Counted from the stretch's first letter, positions 41,438-50,946 are shown. The stretch: DNA of 64,000 nucleotides from Frateuria edaphi (GCF_021117405.1 NZ_CP088251.1:2976001-3040000); one strand, 5' to 3'. The notes: generated from the sequence alone by a model not told the origin. Numbers and translations are program-made.

Positions 41438-42052
41438 TCAGCCGGTCGTGCCGGAGGACATCGACTGGTCGCCGCTCGACTGCCCGGCAAAATCCACCAC
41501 CAGCGTCACGCGACGGTTGGAGGCGCCTTCCTCGCGCGTCTTGCCGCGCTCGACCTGGCGATCGCTCGCCTCGCCGTAGCTGACCGCACGCAGGTGATCG
41601 GCGGACAGCCCGTTCTGCGCCAGGTAGTCGCGCACCGCTTGGGCCCGGCGCTCGCCGAGGCGACGGTTGTAGCTGGACGAGCCGGCCGGGTCGGCGAAAC
41701 CCTCCACCGTGATCACGGCATCGGGATAGTGCTGGCTGACGACCTTGGCAAAGTCGTCCAGCAGCGGCTTGTCCTCGTCACGCAGGGTGGCATCGTTGAA
41801 GGCGAAGTGCGCCGCGGTATCCAGTCTCACGCGGCCGGCCATCTGCGAAATCTGGGCGTCGTACTTGGCGAAGCGCTGCTGCATTTCCTGGGTCAGCGAA
41901 TCGAGCTGCTGCTGCTGCTTCTGATCGTTGGCGCGCAGTTCGGCGATCGCGGCATCGTAATCGGCCTTCTTCACGTAGTTCGTGCAACCGCCGAGCGCGA
42001 TCGCGGTGACGACCAGCGATCCCGCGGCCCACCGGAATGTCGAATTGACCAT
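41438..42052 (-). CDS. OmpA/Pal-family outer-membrane lipoprotein
   Basis: A 204-residue protein with a lipoprotein signal (ALGGC at about residue 23), a short coiled-coil region with a Gln run (about 40-66) and a C-terminal OmpA domain (about 85-195: HFAFNDATL, TVEGFADPAG, YNRRLGERRAQAV, SNRRVTL). The domain binds diaminopimelate in peptidoglycan and anchors the outer membrane. AAGGAG lies about 8 bases before the ATG. Confidence 0.88.
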   Translation of the reverse strand: MVNSTFRWAAGSLVVTAIALGGCTNYVKKADYDAAIAELRANDQKQQQQLDSLTQEMQQRFAKYDAQISQMAGRVRLDTAAHFAFNDATLRDEDKPLLDDFAKVVSQHYPDAVITVEGFADPAGSSSYNRRLGERRAQAVRDYLAQNGLSADHLRAVSYGEASDRQVERGKTREEGASNRRVTLVVDFAGQSSGDQSMSSGTTG

Positions 42053-42333
42053 GTGCGCCTTCTCCTTCGTGAGCGAGCCCTTGGCGGATGCCTGCCCTTC
42101 GGACAGCCACCCACCGTGTCGGCCCAGAAGCTCGGACCGTAGCACTGCCGGTCGCGCGCTACCTTGACGTTGCCTGACTCGGACGGCCAGGCGTACGCCA
42201 CTGCTTGTAGGCGGATGTGTTTCGTTCATTGTCGTGCAAGACATGCATGCGCCTTGACGACTTGAACGTCGGTCCGGCTGGCGCGAAACCTCATACCCCC
42301 TTTCCCTCGAAGGGGAGGAGAAAAGTGCCGGGC

Positions 42334-42876
42334 TCAGATCTGCGGGTCGCGTTGCGCGTCGTTGCCACTCTGGCCGCCCTGGATCACGCCCTCGTCGTTT
42401 TCCTGCCCAGGCATGCGGGACGGCGCCATGCGCGCCGGGCCGCCCGGTGAGCCGGCGGTGCCGCCGCGGTTGGGCGAATCCGCGCCGGTGGTCCGTTCGG
42501 CCGGATCACGCGGTGCGCCGTGCACACGGGTGTCCTGCTGCGCGCCCAGGTCGGCGGCAGCCCCGGGGTTGCGCGAAGCCGGCACGCCGGTGCTGTCGCT
42601 GGAGACATGCCCGCCGTCGTCGCCGCTGAAGCCCTGCTCGACGCTGCCCTTGCGCGCCGGACCGCCCTCGTCCACCGAAAGGCCCGGCGGATCCACGCGC
42701 GGCAGGCCGCCGGGCAGTCCGGCGGCGGCATCGAAGTCCTCGCGCGCCGCCTGGGCGACCTTGTGGCTGATGCCCCCCTGGCTCTGCGTGTTCGAGCCGG
42801 CGGTCTTGCCCCCGGCCCCGGCATCCATCGGGCCGCCCATCGGTTCGCGGCCGCGATCGTCGCGTTGGTTGCTCAT
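42334..42876 (-). CDS. Disordered Gly/Asp/Pro-rich protein
   Basis: A 180-residue hydrophilic protein without signal peptide, membrane segments or predicted fold. It is rich in Gly, Pro, Asp, Arg and Gln and has only a short helical stretch (ISHKVAQAAREDFDAAAG). Composition is like stress-related disordered proteins, but there is no recognised family. GGGAAAAAGCC precedes the ATG. Confidence 0.6.
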   Translation of the reverse strand: MSNQRDDRGREPMGGPMDAGAGGKTAGSNTQSQGGISHKVAQAAREDFDAAAGLPGGLPRVDPPGLSVDEGGPARKGSVEQGFSGDDGGHVSSDSTGVPASRNPGAAADLGAQQDTRVHGAPRDPAERTTGADSPNRGGTAGSPGGPARMAPSRMPGQENDEGVIQGGQSGNDAQRDPQI

Positions 42877-43074
42877 GGCTTTTTCCCTTGGCTGTGCGTA
42901 CCGGAAAGTCTGGTCCGACGGCCGTAAGGGCAGCGTCGAAGCGCGCCAGCGGGCTCATCGCCACGGCCGTAGCCTTCGCATTACAGGCATCTAACAAGGT
43001 TCGGTGCACATTCAGCATTCCAGGCAGCGATCACAGCGCCGCCAAGGCCCGGTTCGACGGTTCAGGATGCGCAT

Positions 43075-43284
43075 ATGAGCACGCATGCACAGCTTCCCCA
43101 TCCATCCCTGTGGCCCACCAACCGGTGGCGCCAGCTGGCGCTGCGTATCGGCCGCCAGCTGGGCCTGATCGCCGATCAGGCACCCGCGCTCCCGCCCACC
43201 CGTCGGCAGCAACTGCTCGCGGCGCAGGACCGCCGACGCGCCGAGCAGCGCCGTGCGGCCCAATTGGCACGCGGCCACCGCTGA
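43075..43284 (+). CDS. Small Arg/Gln-rich hypothetical protein
   Basis: A 69-residue basic protein, with WRQLALRIGRQLGL and an Arg/Gln/Ala-rich helical tail. It has no domain and only a weak ribosome-binding site. It may be a real small basic protein or a chance frame in GC-rich DNA; the amino-acid composition is compatible with both. Confidence 0.35.
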   Translation: MSTHAQLPHPSLWPTNRWRQLALRIGRQLGLIADQAPALPPTRRQQLLAAQDRRRAEQRRAAQLARGHR

Positions 43285-43312
43285 TCCCGGACGGAACCGC
43301 CCTCGTCAACTC

Positions 43313-43534
43313 TCAGGGTCCGCAAACCCAGTAATAGAAGTCCTGCGCGATGACCTTCTCGCCGGCCTCCTGCGCGTACCCGTAACGTGCGTGTTCACCG
43401 CGCGCCACGATCTGCCGGGCAAAGGCATCGGCCAGGCGCCGGGTCGGATCGCGGCCGAGCAGGAACGCACGGAAACCGTCGTAACGGGCCCGCTCGGTCC
43501 TCGCGTCGGACTGGATGATGTGATCGGCATCCAC
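43313..43534 (-). CDS. Small conserved protein of unknown function
   Basis: A 73-residue soluble protein starting at a GTG, with AAGGAG 10 bases upstream. The sequence (ADHIIQSDARTERARYDGF, RRLADAFARQIVARGEHARYG) looks like two amphipathic helices followed by an aromatic C-terminus (FYYWVCGP). No family is recognised. The two genes around it are on the opposite strand. Confidence 0.5.
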   Translation of the reverse strand: MDADHIIQSDARTERARYDGFRAFLLGRDPTRRLADAFARQIVARGEHARYGYAQEAGEKVIAQDFYYWVCGP

Positions 43535-43788
43535 CGGGGCTGACTCCTTGCCGGAAAGACATGCCGGCGCACGTACCACCGCTCGCCTGGCACCGCCAGC
43601 CTACGTTCGTCCGGGTGAAGCTGCCGCGCGCGATCGGTCGTCGGCGCCTGCATCGAACTGACGCGCGCCACCACTGCCGACGGAACCTACACGTTCCTTT
43701 GCCCCGCGCAGTCAGACGCTGGGGTCGCTTGCGCATTCCCGTGTCCGCGTGAGCGACGCCCGACACGCCCTGGGACCGCCTCCGAGCC

Positions 43789-46143
43789 ATGTCCCCTCAC
43801 CGCGATGCCACCGACGAGCACGGCCGCCCCCAACGGGAGGCCCGCCTCGAACAGGAGAACGCGCGCTTGCGTGCGGCGCTCGAGCGTGCCGGCGTGGATG
43901 TCGACGCAGCGCTGGGCGAGGCCGATGTCGCGCGCCAGGCGACCCGGCAGGCGCATGACGACGCAGCCACCGCCGCCCAGGATCACCAACGAGCGATGGA
44001 GCGGGGCCGCGAAAGGCTGGCCGATGCGGAGGCCCTCAATGCCGACCTGCGCCGAAGCAATGCCGCGCTGGCGGCCAGCCAGGCCGCCCTGAGCCGGAGC
44101 CGGGAACGGTTCCACGGCCTGTTCGCCATGAATACGCTCGGGGTGATGATCTGGGGAGCGGAGCTGACCCTTGCCGAAGTGAACGACGGTTTCCTGGCGA
44201 TGACCGGATTCAGCCGCGAGGAAGCGATCGGCCTGTCCTGGCAGGCGCTGACGCCGCAGGACTTCCACGCGGTCTCGCTCCGCGCCATCGAGCAGCTTAA
44301 GGCCACCGGGGAATGCACTCCCTACGAGAAGCAGTACCTGCGCAAGGACGGTTCGCGGTGGTGGGGTCGTTTTGCCGCGCGCAGGGTCGGCGAGGTGACG
44401 CTGGGCGTGGTGCTGGATGTCAGCGACCGTCGCGACGCACAGGAGGCCCTGCGCGAGAGCGAGGAGCAGCTGCGCCTGATCGTGGAGAGCGCCCGCGATT
44501 ACGCCATCCTCGCGACGGATCCGGAAGGCATCATCACGCGCTGGCTACCCGGCGCGACCGCGGTGTTCGGCTGGTCCGCCGAGGAAGTCATCGGACGGCC
44601 CGCAACCTTCATCTTCACTCCCGAGGATCGCGCCTCGGGCCGCCCCGTCAGGGAAATGGCGACCGCGCGCGAGCACGGTGTGGCGCCGGACGTGCGCTGG
44701 CATCTGCGGCGCGACGGCTCGCGGGTGTTCATCGAGGGCCACATGATGGCGCTGCGCGGGCCGGGCGGCGAACTGCGCGGCTACCTGAAGATCGGCCAGG
44801 ACATCACCGAACGCTGGATGGCCGAGGAACAGCTGCGCGAGAGCGAGAGCGCGCTGCGCCACCTCAACGAAACCCTGGAAGCCCAGGTCGACGCGCGCAC
44901 CGCCGAACTGCGTCAGGCCGTGGAAGCACTGCATGCCGAGGCGGTCGACCGCATGCAGATCGAAGAGGCGCTGCGCCAGGCGCAGAAGATGGAAGCGGTC
45001 GGCCAGCTCACCGGTGGCCTGGCGCACGATTTCAACAACCTGCTGACCGGCATCGTCGGCAGCCTCGATCTGCTGCACCGGCGCACGGCGCAGGGGCGCT
45101 ACAACGACCTGGACCGCTACATCGCCGCCGCCCGCGGCGCCGCGGACCGCGCGTCGGCGCTGACCCACCGCCTGCTGGCGTTCTCCCGGCGCCAGACGCT
45201 CGATCCGCGCCCGACCGACCTCAACGCCCTCGTGCACGGCATGGTCGAGTTGCTCCGGCGCACCATCGGTCCGCACATCAGCCTGGAGGTCGAACGCGCG
45301 GAGGACCTGTGGACCACGCTGTGCGATCCCAACCAGCTGGAAAACGCGCTGCTCAACCTGTGCATCAATGCCCGCGATGCCATGCCCGGCGGCGGGCGCC
45401 TGGTCATCGATACCGGCAACACGCGCCTAGACGCCGCGGCCGCCAAGGGGCTGGACATGGTGCCGGGCGCGTACGTCGCGCTGCGCGTGACCGATACCGG
45501 AACAGGCATGCCGCCGGAGGTGATCGCGCGCGCCTTCGACCCGTTCTACACCACCAAGCCGCAGGGCCAGGGCACCGGACTGGGGCTGTCTATGGTGTAC
45601 GGCTTCGCGCGCCAGAGCGGCGGCCAGGTGCGCATCGAGTCCACGCCCGGGCGCGGCAGCGTGGTGACGATCTACCTGCCCCGCCACAAGGGCCAGCCCG
45701 CGACCGACGCCGGCATCACCGACCTGGCGAGCACGCCCCAGGCCGGCGCCAACGAGGCCGTACTGGTGGTCGACGATGAGCCGACGGTTCGCATGCTGGT
45801 GGGCGAGGTGCTGCGCGAGCTCGGCTACACCGCGATCGAAGCGGGCGACGCGGCCTCGGCGTTGCGGGTGTTGCAGTCGCAGGCGCGCGTGGACCTGCTG
45901 GTCACGGATATCGGTCTGCCCGGCGGTATCGGCGGGCGGCAGCTGGCCGACACGGCAAGGGCGTCGCGCCCCACGTTGCGCGTGCTGTTCATCACCGGCT
46001 ATGCCGAACACACCGCGCTCGGCTCCCTGCAGCCCGGCATGCAGGTGATGGTCAAGCCGTTCGCCATGGATGCGCTGGCCGCGCGCATCCGCGACATGCT
46101 CGGTGGCGCGCCGCCCCAGGGCGCTCCTCCCACGGCGCGCTGA
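43789..46143 (+). CDS. PAS-PAS hybrid sensor histidine kinase
   Basis: A 784-residue cytosolic-looking kinase with no membrane helices. It has an N-terminal coiled coil (about 15-105), PAS1 (105-215), PAS2 with PAC (225-345), a DHp domain with His413 in [12 protein letters not shown], an HATPase domain ([26 protein letters not shown]) and a C-terminal receiver with acidic D662/D663, phospho-Asp707 and Lys756. This architecture autophosphorylates and passes phosphate to its own receiver. PAS domains could sense redox, light or small ligands; no chromophore Cys or haem ligand is evident. No separate output gene is adjacent. Confidence 0.92.
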   Translation: MSPHRDATDEHGRPQREARLEQENARLRAALERAGVDVDAALGEADVARQATRQAHDDAATAAQDHQRAMERGRERLADAEALNADLRRSNAALAASQAALSRSRERFHGLFAMNTLGVMIWGAELTLAEVNDGFLAMTGFSREEAIGLSWQALTPQDFHAVSLRAIEQLKATGECTPYEKQYLRKDGSRWWGRFAARRVGEVTLGVVLDVSDRRDAQEALRESEEQLRLIVESARDYAILATDPEGIITRWLPGATAVFGWSAEEVIGRPATFIFTPEDRASGRPVREMATAREHGVAPDVRWHLRRDGSRVFIEGHMMALRGPGGELRGYLKIGQDITERWMAEEQLRESESALRHLNETLEAQVDARTAELRQAVEALHAEAVDRMQIEEALRQAQKMEAVGQLTGGLAHDFNNLLTGIVGSLDLLHRRTAQGRYNDLDRYIAAARGAADRASALTHRLLAFSRRQTLDPRPTDLNALVHGMVELLRRTIGPHISLEVERAEDLWTTLCDPNQLENALLNLCINARDAMPGGGRLVIDTGNTRLDAAAAKGLDMVPGAYVALRVTDTGTGMPPEVIARAFDPFYTTKPQGQGTGLGLSMVYGFARQSGGQVRIESTPGRGSVVTIYLPRHKGQPATDAGITDLASTPQAGANEAVLVVDDEPTVRMLVGEVLRELGYTAIEAGDAASALRVLQSQARVDLLVTDIGLPGGIGGRQLADTARASRPTLRVLFITGYAEHTALGSLQPGMQVMVKPFAMDALAARIRDMLGGAPPQGAPPTAR

Positions 46144-46179
46144 GGACTCTCGCGACGATGGGCCGCAGGGGGATGGGCG

Positions 46180-46701
46180 TCACCGCAACACGAGGCTGAA
46201 GCCAAACACCGGCAACTCGCCCTGCATGAAATCCAGTTCCGGCGCTCGCTCGAAGCCCAGCCGCTCGTACATGCCCCAGGCGACCTGCATGGCGCGGGTG
46301 GTATGCAACACCACGCGTGCATGGCCGCGCTCGCGTGCGCGCTGGATGCAGGCCTCGGTCAGCGCCCGCCCCACGCCCAGGCCACGCGCCGCCGGCGCCA
46401 CGCCCAGCAGGCGGATGCCCGAGGCGTCGAGGAGCGTGCCGGCGCTGCCGCCCGAGCCGTAGTGCGCCATGTCGCCGAAATAGACCACGCCGCCGAGCAG
46501 CCGGTCGTCGGCGTCCAGCGCCACCAGCAACTGCGCCCGTGGCTTGCGGGTGAATTCGCCGATGTTCGCCAGCAGGGCGTAGTAGCGCGGCTGTTCGTCG
46601 GGACCGGGAAAACCCTCAAGCCGCGCGTACACGTCCACCAGCAGGCGCCCAAGCGCATCGAATTCCCCGGGGCGCGCCTCGCGGATGCGCACGCCGGTCA
46701 T
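46180..46701 (-). CDS. GNAT-family N-acetyltransferase
   Basis: A 173-residue acetyltransferase with the acetyl-CoA loop in VAPAARGLGVGRAL (motif A) and a C-terminal AMQVAWGMYERLGFER. The start overlaps the stop of the preceding 66-residue gene (ATGA). Substrate unknown. It ends a chain of minus-strand genes from 47598 to 46180 that are mostly joined by 4-base overlaps. Confidence 0.87.
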   Translation of the reverse strand: MTGVRIREARPGEFDALGRLLVDVYARLEGFPGPDEQPRYYALLANIGEFTRKPRAQLLVALDADDRLLGGVVYFGDMAHYGSGGSAGTLLDASGIRLLGVAPAARGLGVGRALTEACIQRARERGHARVVLHTTRAMQVAWGMYERLGFERAPELDFMQGELPVFGFSLVLR

Positions 46702-46898
46702 TGGTCGCTCGAACGCACCCGCGCGAGACCCGCCGGCGTCAATTCCAGTATCGGTGCGCCTTCGCAAACGTGCTCGGGCCGGCGCACCAGCCCGGCCAGC
46801 GTGAGCCGCGCCACGGCCGGTTCCGGCACGGTGGCGCCCTGCCCTTCGGCCACGCGGGCGAGGTGGGCCAGGTCCTCCAGGTCGAGCTTGTCGCTCAT
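46698..46898 (-). CDS. Small helical protein of unknown function
   Basis: A 66-residue protein with helical, winged-helix-like content (LEDLAHLARVAEG, AVARLTLAGLVRR, LELTPAGLARV), reminiscent of the C-terminal half of a DNA-binding wing, but too short for a firm call. ATG at 46898 overlaps the stop of the previous gene (ATGA), and its own stop overlaps the GNAT start. Confidence 0.62.
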   Translation of the reverse strand: MSDKLDLEDLAHLARVAEGQGATVPEPAVARLTLAGLVRRPEHVCEGAPILELTPAGLARVRSSDQ

Positions 46899-47308
46899 CG
46901 TCGGCGTCCTTCGGTCGCGTTCCCGGGCCTGCGCGCAAACGGCCACCAACCCGTGCCCCAGCGGGCATAGCGATCGGCCGCCCGCTCGAACCGATTGTGC
47001 ACGCTGACGCCCCCGCACAGCAGGTACAGCGGCAGGAACAGCGGGCCCAGCACCATGTACTGGTACACGTGCGCGCGCTCGTGGTCGGCCAGCGATACGC
47101 GCGGTTCGACCGCGTGCCCGGCGCGATGCGCGTAGGTCGGGCAGGCCACGTCCAGGCTGTCGCCCGTGTGCAGGATGACGTTGCCCAGGGTCAGCGCGCC
47201 GCCGGACGTCCACGGCATCCGCTCGAACACCAGCGCGCGTTCGCGTGGGCGCCATCGCACGCGCGCGCCCACCATCAGGCCGATACCGCCGGCAAGCAGT
47301 CCGAGCAA
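46895..47308 (-). CDS. DUF4157-like or unknown membrane protein, start uncertain
   Basis: At least 137 residues. The hydrophobic N-terminus (LLGLLAGGIGLMVGARV) is followed by a soluble part with LADHERAHVYQYMVLGPLFL; the H-E-x2-H pattern with a second hydrophobic segment could bind zinc, as in small M48/M78-like proteins, but this is only suggestive. The frame is open up to about 47400 without ATG or GTG. TTG 47308 is listed, while a CTG at 47392 overlapping the preceding stop would add a helix-like 28 residues. Its end overlaps the next start (ATGA). Confidence 0.6.
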   Translation of the reverse strand: MLGLLAGGIGLMVGARVRWRPRERALVFERMPWTSGGALTLGNVILHTGDSLDVACPTYAHRAGHAVEPRVSLADHERAHVYQYMVLGPLFLPLYLLCGGVSVHNRFERAADRYARWGTGWWPFARRPGNATEGRRR

Positions 47309-47388
47309 CGTGTTGGGCGAGGCCCACAGGCCGCCCAGCGCGAGGCCGAGGACGCCGGCCAGGCGCGGTTGATGGCGTGCGTGCGCCC

Positions 47389-47598
47389 TCAGCAGGACCC
47401 CACCAGTTCGTGCGCGAACGAACTGGCCGCCGCCATCGCCTGGTCCTCGTCGCGGAAGTGTTCGCCGGGCACCACGCGCATGGTGCCGTCCGGGAGACGC
47501 ACGGTGACGCTCAGCAGGCCGTCGGCCTGCTCGTTGAGGATCGCCACGAAATGCTTGCCGCTGTCCTCGAAGGTGCGCTCATGGTGGGTGTGCTGCAT
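47389..47598 (-). CDS. Small conserved protein of unknown function
   Basis: A 69-residue soluble acidic protein with a beta-type first half (KHFVAILNEQ, LLSVTVRLP) and a final helix FRDEDQAMAAASSFAHEL. GAGGAG lies about seven bases before the ATG. The helix signature resembles the end of the protein at 62104-62298 (ATEEQALQAADVLAHRL). It is the first gene of the compact unit running to 46180. Confidence 0.66.
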   Translation of the reverse strand: MQHTHHERTFEDSGKHFVAILNEQADGLLSVTVRLPDGTMRVVPGEHFRDEDQAMAAASSFAHELVGSC

Positions 47599-47677
47599 GG
47601 AAAGCTCCTCGTGGGTGGAATGGTTCCATCTTGCGGGCGGCCATCGCCAACGCAAGCAGGCACGGCCGCAGCCGCAA

Positions 47678-47947
47678 CTAGACCTGCAACGGGCCGGGCG
47701 GGAAAGGACGCGGGATCAACGCGGTATCGCCCTGCTTGCGCTTGGCCGCCGCGATGCCTGCCTGGCAACCGGCTTCGGCCGCCTCGAACAGGTCCGCGTA
47801 CGGGGCGCCGTTCCGCACGGTGTCGGTACGGATCAACGGCAGGCCGGGCTGGGCCCGCAACAGGGCGAACTGGCCGACAAAGCCCGGCCCGTCGGCGGGC
47901 ACGATCCACGAACCCACCACCACGATGTCCCCGACGAGGTATGCCAT
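47678..47947 (-). CDS. Small hypothetical protein
   Basis: An 89-residue soluble protein with a beta-rich first half (YLVGDIVVVGSWIVP, GFVGQFALL) and a helical second half (LFEAAEAGCQAGIAAAKRKQG). GGAGGAG ahead of the ATG supports translation. I do not recognise a family. Single gene, 79 bp before the next unit. Confidence 0.58.
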   Translation of the reverse strand: MAYLVGDIVVVGSWIVPADGPGFVGQFALLRAQPGLPLIRTDTVRNGAPYADLFEAAEAGCQAGIAAAKRKQGDTALIPRPFPPGPLQV

Positions 47948-48074
47948 GCATCCGCTCCTCCGCCTCGGCGTGCCCATGGTGGGCTCGCGCCACATCACGC
48001 CAGCATGAAAATCATGCGGACAAGGCGGTGAAGTGTGACCTCCTGCTCACGGCAGGCGCCGATCGCGCAGACGT

Positions 48075-48512
48075 TCAGGCAGGCGACGGCAACAGGGAGG
48101 TGCGGAACTGGAAGCACTCGATGCCCAGTCCCTCGCGGAAGTAGAACCGGTGCGCCTGCTCACGCACCACCCGGGAGATCAGTTGCAACTCGCTGCAACC
48201 TTGTGCGCGACCGGTTTCCTTGAGCCAGTCCAGCAGCCGCGCGCCGTAGCCGCGCGAGCGCACGCGCGCGTCGGTGACGAAGTCGTCCACGTACAGCAGG
48301 CGGCCGCAGTAGAGCATGTGCATGATGCGGTATCCGGCCACCGCGCGGACCTCTCCCTCGTCCACCAGACAGGCCAGGCGGAATCCGTCGGACTGCATCA
48401 GCTCGCGTATCCGCCGAACATACGCGGCGCGTTCGAGCGATGGCCTGAGCTGCACCATCACGTCGAAGGTACTGGCGATCCCGGCATCGGTTTCGACCTG
48501 TTCGATGATCAC
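48075..48512 (-). CDS. GNAT-family N-acetyltransferase
   Basis: A 145-residue acetyltransferase with YVDDFVTDARVRSRGYGARLLDWL, which includes the acetyl-CoA-binding R-x2-G-x-G/A loop, and a C-terminal AHRFYFREGLGIECFQF. The GTG at 48512 is selected because CCGGAG stands seven bases before it; an ATG at 48578 would add 22 unlikely residues. Substrate unknown. Confidence 0.86.
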   Translation of the reverse strand: MIIEQVETDAGIASTFDVMVQLRPSLERAAYVRRIRELMQSDGFRLACLVDEGEVRAVAGYRIMHMLYCGRLLYVDDFVTDARVRSRGYGARLLDWLKETGRAQGCSELQLISRVVREQAHRFYFREGLGIECFQFRTSLLPSPA

Positions 48513-48601
48513 GGACGTCTCCGGAAGATGTGCGCGGCCAATGTAGCGATTTCCATGGCAGGCGGGCACCCGGCTCATCCGTCGACGCCGTCAGCGCCCC
48601 C

Positions 48602-49069
48602 TCAGGCGCGGTCGATGCGCGCTGCGTAGCAGCCCCGCGTGGCGTAGTGCGCGTGCAGGTAGTCCACGCTCGGCCGGGCGAACAGGCGCCTGATCGCCGC
48701 GTCCATGTCGGAGCCGTCGACCAGTTCGGCCTCGACCATCATGTGGCTGGCGTCGAACGCGCGCAGCGAAATCGGCCGGATGCGGATGACGTCCGGGATG
48801 TGGTCGACGGCGTCGTAGGCGGCGTCGGCACCCTCGCGCACGAAGATGGCATGGCTGGCGCGGAACGGCGTGTCGGCAGGTTGGTGGGTGTAGTTCAGCA
48901 GCAACGCCGTCTCGCCGGGCTCGAGGTCGCGCAGCTCGATGCGGTCGGGGAAGCCGGGCGCGTGATCGACCACGTAACGGCGTGCGCCGGCGGCGGCCAG
49001 CGCCGCTTCGTCCAGGCCGAACAGGTGGCGGAAGGGTTCGGGCGAAAGCCCGCGGATACGGAAGGCCAT
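48602..49069 (-). CDS. DUF1203-family protein
   Basis: A 155-residue soluble protein that begins FRIRGLSPEPFRHLFGLDEAAL and ends in RPSVDYLHAHYATRGCYAARID. The internal DHAPGFPDRIELRDLEPGE, LLNYTH and PFRASHAIFV blocks are typical of DUF1203. Several His and Cys residues could bind a metal, but no function is known. Single gene. Confidence 0.85.
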   Translation of the reverse strand: MAFRIRGLSPEPFRHLFGLDEAALAAAGARRYVVDHAPGFPDRIELRDLEPGETALLLNYTHQPADTPFRASHAIFVREGADAAYDAVDHIPDVIRIRPISLRAFDASHMMVEAELVDGSDMDAAIRRLFARPSVDYLHAHYATRGCYAARIDRA

Positions 49070-49232
49070 GACGAACTCCAACGGAGTGGGATCGCGCAAG
49101 GCTAGGTCGTGCGCTGCCACCGGGCACTCCGGTTCTTGCGCAGGCCGCCCGCCGCCGCAGCTCGACGCCGCGCTCACGCGCACTTTCGCGCGTGGGCCGA
49201 GAATGGCTGCAAATCATCGATGGGAGCAGCGC

Positions 49233-49421
49233 ATGAACACGTCCAATCCCGGCAAGGGCGACGAGGCGGACCGCAAGCAGCGTGCCGGCGCCGATCCCGG
49301 CAAGGCGATCCCCAAACGCCCGGCGGACACGACCGCCAGCGGCGATGCCACGAACGACACCGGCGAGGACAACCAGCGCCAGAAGGGTGAGCGGCCCGCG
49401 GACGATTACGTGCGCCGCTGA
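49233..49421 (+). CDS. Small disordered hydrophilic protein
   Basis: A 62-residue polar, probably disordered protein with Lys/Asp/Arg/Gly-rich composition (NPGKGDEADRKQRAG, TGEDNQRQKGERPAD). GGGAGC precedes the ATG. It looks like one of the small stress-type proteins scattered between 39 and 53 kb. Confidence 0.5.
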   Translation: MNTSNPGKGDEADRKQRAGADPGKAIPKRPADTTASGDATNDTGEDNQRQKGERPADDYVRR

Positions 49422-49550
49422 GCGCCGGCGCATCGCTGCCGGGCGACGAGACCCCGGCGCCCGATGCCCGTCAATTGCCCGCGCCCTGGCCGCTGACAGG
49501 CTCAACGATCCCCCAGGATCGCGTCTTCGTTCCTGCCGAAGGCGACCCAC

Positions 49551-50426
49551 ATGAAACGCCGCGACTTCATCAAGGGGAGCCTGCTGGGCGCCCTGCTCCC
49601 GGCCGCACTGGCCCAGGCGCGGCCGGACGCAGCCGCCGCGCCCGACGCGGCCGCCCGGCTCGCCGCGCTGCAAAGGAACCACGGTGGGCGCCTGGGCGTG
49701 GCCATCCTCGACACGGGCAGCGGCCGGCGCGTGGACTGCCGCGGCGACGAGCGGTTCCTGATGTGCAGCACTTTCAAGGTGCTGGCCGTGGCTGCGGTCC
49801 TCGCGCGGGTCGACCGCGGCGATGAGCGGCTGGACCGGCGCATCGTGTTCGGTCCGAACGTATTGCTCGACTATGCGCCGGTCACCCGGCTGCATATCGG
49901 CGCTCCGGGCATGACGGTCGAGGCGCTGTGCGCGGCGACGCTCACCCTCAGCGACAACACGGCCGCCAACCTGCTGCTCGACGCGCTCGGCGGGCCGCAG
50001 GCGGTCACCGCCTTCGTGCGCGGACTGGGCGACACCGTGACCCGGCTGGACCGCACCGAGCCGGAACTCAACGTCACCCGTCCCGGCGACCTGCGCGACA
50101 CCAGCACGCCGCGCGCGATGCTCGACACCCTGCGGCACCTCCTGCTGGGCGAGGCGCTGGGCGCCGCGTCCCGGGCGCGGCTGCTCGGCTGGATGCGCGG
50201 CTGCCTGACCGGCACCGACAAGCTGCGTGCCGGCCTGCCCGCCGGCTGGAGCGCAGGCGACAAGACCGGCAGCGGCGCGCAGGGCGAAACCAACGACATC
50301 GCCATCCTGTTTCCGCCGGATCGCCCGCCGCTGCTGGTCACCGCCTATTACGCCGCGCCCGCCATCGACGCGCGCCAGCGCGGTGCGGTGCTTGCCGAGG
50401 TGGGGCGGATCGCCGCCGCGCTCTAG
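49551..50426 (+). CDS. Tat-exported class A beta-lactamase
   Basis: A 291-residue serine beta-lactamase. The N-terminus has a twin-arginine signal (KRRDFIKGS, then a hydrophobic stretch to about residue 22). Active-site motifs are complete: STFK with Ser73, SDN (134-136), E170-P-E-L-N174 (Ambler E166-N170) and KTG (238-240). Cys72 precedes the nucleophile. No Cys lies just after KTG (SGAQ follows), so the Cys69-Cys238 carbapenemase disulfide is absent. It hydrolyses penicillins or cephalosporins in the periplasm and resembles the L2-type enzymes of this order. There is no ampR neighbour, and no mobile element. Confidence 0.93.
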   Translation: MKRRDFIKGSLLGALLPAALAQARPDAAAAPDAAARLAALQRNHGGRLGVAILDTGSGRRVDCRGDERFLMCSTFKVLAVAAVLARVDRGDERLDRRIVFGPNVLLDYAPVTRLHIGAPGMTVEALCAATLTLSDNTAANLLLDALGGPQAVTAFVRGLGDTVTRLDRTEPELNVTRPGDLRDTSTPRAMLDTLRHLLLGEALGAASRARLLGWMRGCLTGTDKLRAGLPAGWSAGDKTGSGAQGETNDIAILFPPDRPPLLVTAYYAAPAIDARQRGAVLAEVGRIAAAL

Positions 50427-50532
50427 CGGGCGATGCTCTCCCGCACGTGGTCGCTTCGACTCCGGCGCTTTGCGCCTACGCTCGTCGCGAACGGATGGGA
50501 GGTGCAACCTGGAGTTGGCGCGCGCTGGCGCG

Positions 50533-50946
50533 TCAGCGTCCGATGTATGCGGTGCGGCGAAAGCGCAACGCGGACCAGTCCTGATCGATGGCGACCTGGC
50601 GCACGCTGTCGAAGCCCAGGGAGCGGATGACGTCCCATCCGCTGTCGCGATTGAACTCGCACTGGTAACGCCGGGATGCCGCTTTCGGATAGGCGAACCA
50701 CAGCACGGCATCGCCCTCGGCCTTGGCCGCCAGCACCCTCGACATCGCGTCCAGCTCGCGCTGTGTCGTCAGGAAGGCCAGCGCGAACGCCACGCTTGCC
50801 GTGCCGGCCGGGTCGCGCAGCACGCTGACGCCTTCGAGCGCCTGCAACTCCGGCTCGAAACTGGCCGGCGCGTCGACGACCAGGATCGCGGCCTGGCCTT
50901 TCAGGTTGAGCTTGGCGAAGACGGACGGCACGGTCGGATCTTTCAT
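50533..50946 (-). CDS. DUF3052-like protein
   Basis: A 137-residue soluble protein resembling DUF3052: AAILVVDAPASFEPEL near the start, DAVLWFAYPKAASRRYQCEFNRDSGW centrally and DQDWSALRFRR at the end. The function is unknown. The ATG at 50946 lies 17 bp after the M14 peptidase stop, so the two are probably co-transcribed. Confidence 0.78.
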   Translation of the reverse strand: MKDPTVPSVFAKLNLKGQAAILVVDAPASFEPELQALEGVSVLRDPAGTASVAFALAFLTTQRELDAMSRVLAAKAEGDAVLWFAYPKAASRRYQCEFNRDSGWDVIRSLGFDSVRQVAIDQDWSALRFRRTAYIGR

